From the NCBI GenBank assembly GCA_963809715.1, contig CAWEKO010000007.1, positions 186,001-250,000 on the forward strand: DNA of 64,000 nucleotides, written 5' to 3'. Position 1 is the stretch's first letter. Each line of letters opens with the position of its first letter. The notes under the pieces were generated by a model. The model did no database searches and was not told the DNA's origin. It saw nothing but the letters and a program-made list of their open reading frames with translations. The position numbers and the translations under genes are program-made. This DNA comes from Bog-473 sp963809715. Its GTDB lineage: Bacteria; Actinomycetota; Acidimicrobiia; Acidimicrobiales; RAAP-2. This document shows, in pieces, positions 63,687 through 64,000 of this stretch.

Positions 63687-64000
63687 GTGTCCGAGTTCGT
63701 CATGACCATCGACGGGGAGACCGCGCCGACGGAGAACACCTTCGGCGTCCGCAACCCCGCCACCGGCGAGGTGTTCGCCCAGGCGCCCGAGTGCTCGCGC
63801 CAACAACTCGACGCCGCCTTCGAGGCCGCCGCCAAGGCCGCCAGGGAGTGGAAGTTCGACGAGGGGGCGCGGCGGACCGCCCTGTTGAAGGCCTCCGAGG
63901 TGTTGATGGCGCAGGCCGGCACCGAGCTGGCTCCGACGCTCACGGCGGAGCAGGGAAAGCCCCTGAACGACGCCGCCGTCGAGGGCTTCGCCGCCGCCAT
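63687..64000 (+). CDS. Aldehyde dehydrogenase, N-terminal part (3' truncated by window)
   Basis: The first 104 residues of a second ALDH superfamily protein. It reads SEFVMTIDGETAPTENTFGVRNPATGEVFAQAPECS, then LDAAFEAAAKAAREWKF and LAPTLTAEQGKPLNDA, the normal start of betaine/succinate-semialdehyde-type ALDHs. Catalytic residues lie outside the window. GTG 63687 preceded by GAGG. Divergent from the amine oxidase; an amine oxidase plus aldehyde dehydrogenase pair fits amine catabolism. Confidence 0.88.
   Translation, partial: MSEFVMTIDGETAPTENTFGVRNPATGEVFAQAPECSRQQLDAAFEAAAKAAREWKFDEGARRTALLKASEVLMAQAGTELAPTLTAEQGKPLNDAAVEGFAAA

Overview
The window is a high-GC bacterial chromosome segment with dense gene packing, many GTG starts and frequent ATGA or GTGA stop/start overlaps. 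The gene content points to Actinomycetota: luciferase-fold oxidoreductases of the F420-dependent type, a maleylpyruvate-isomerase-like DinB protein, a BTAD transcription factor with LysM, an SCO6745-family protein, a TLP1-type thiolase-like protein, DUF1214 and DUF2889 proteins. I infer an uncultured member of the Acidimicrobiia or a close relative; no rRNA is present to confirm this.

Layout. 1-1028 is the 3' part of murF. 1.1-9.7 kb is a loosely packed accessory stretch: alpha/beta hydrolases, Mug glycosylase, a RibD/DHFR-like reductase, a flavoprotein, YceH, a methyltransferase coupled to a small ABM-fold protein, a hydrolase-LuxR fusion, a 47-residue small ORF in highly structured DNA, and a Crp/Fnr regulator. 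9.7-13.7 kb is a leftward three-gene operon: sigma-like HTH protein, a Thr/Ser-rich membrane-anchored protein, and a large membrane protein with LysM and BTAD domains. 13.7-22.97 kb holds a phosphotransferase, an aldehyde dehydrogenase, a CHAP-domain protein divergent from an OafA-type acyltransferase, a lipoprotein, an inositol-phosphatase-family enzyme and an SCO6745 protein. A tRNA-Val(TAC) at 23.4 kb separates this from a second sparse accessory stretch (23.5-35.9 kb): an ArsR-arsenate reductase fusion, a VOC protein, Smr, GNAT, two luciferase-like oxidoreductases, hydrolases, an FAD-binding oxidoreductase, HAD and TMEM175.

From 36.0 to 39.3 kb runs a DUF1214-sulfotransferase-SDR operon whose sulfotransferase carries a one-base frameshift. 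Next come a SulP transporter, a sphingosine-phosphate-lyase-like decarboxylase coupled to a DinB protein, a putative seven-bladed propeller lipoprotein, an Lrp regulator, a methyltransferase, a TANGO2/NRDE protein, EttA, a sulfatase and a phosphodiesterase-like protein. 50.8-55.3 kb is a tightly coupled rightward gene train (aminotransferase, PhzF, Nudix, zinc-ribbon coiled-coil, histidine phosphatase, frameshifted DUF2889) ending against a convergent TetR gene. 56.3-59.7 kb is cydDC. The right end has a TLP1 thiolase-like protein divergent from a dienelactone hydrolase, a flavin amine oxidase and the start of a second aldehyde dehydrogenase.

The best leads are the small ORF/palindrome/hairpin block beside the Crp gene, the leaderless ArsR-ArsC fusion with an operator inside its promoter, the hydrolase-LuxR fusion, the CX5C-repeat propeller lipoprotein, and direct or inverted repeats upstream of the decarboxylase and TetR genes. 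No CRISPR array, insertion sequence or prophage was seen.
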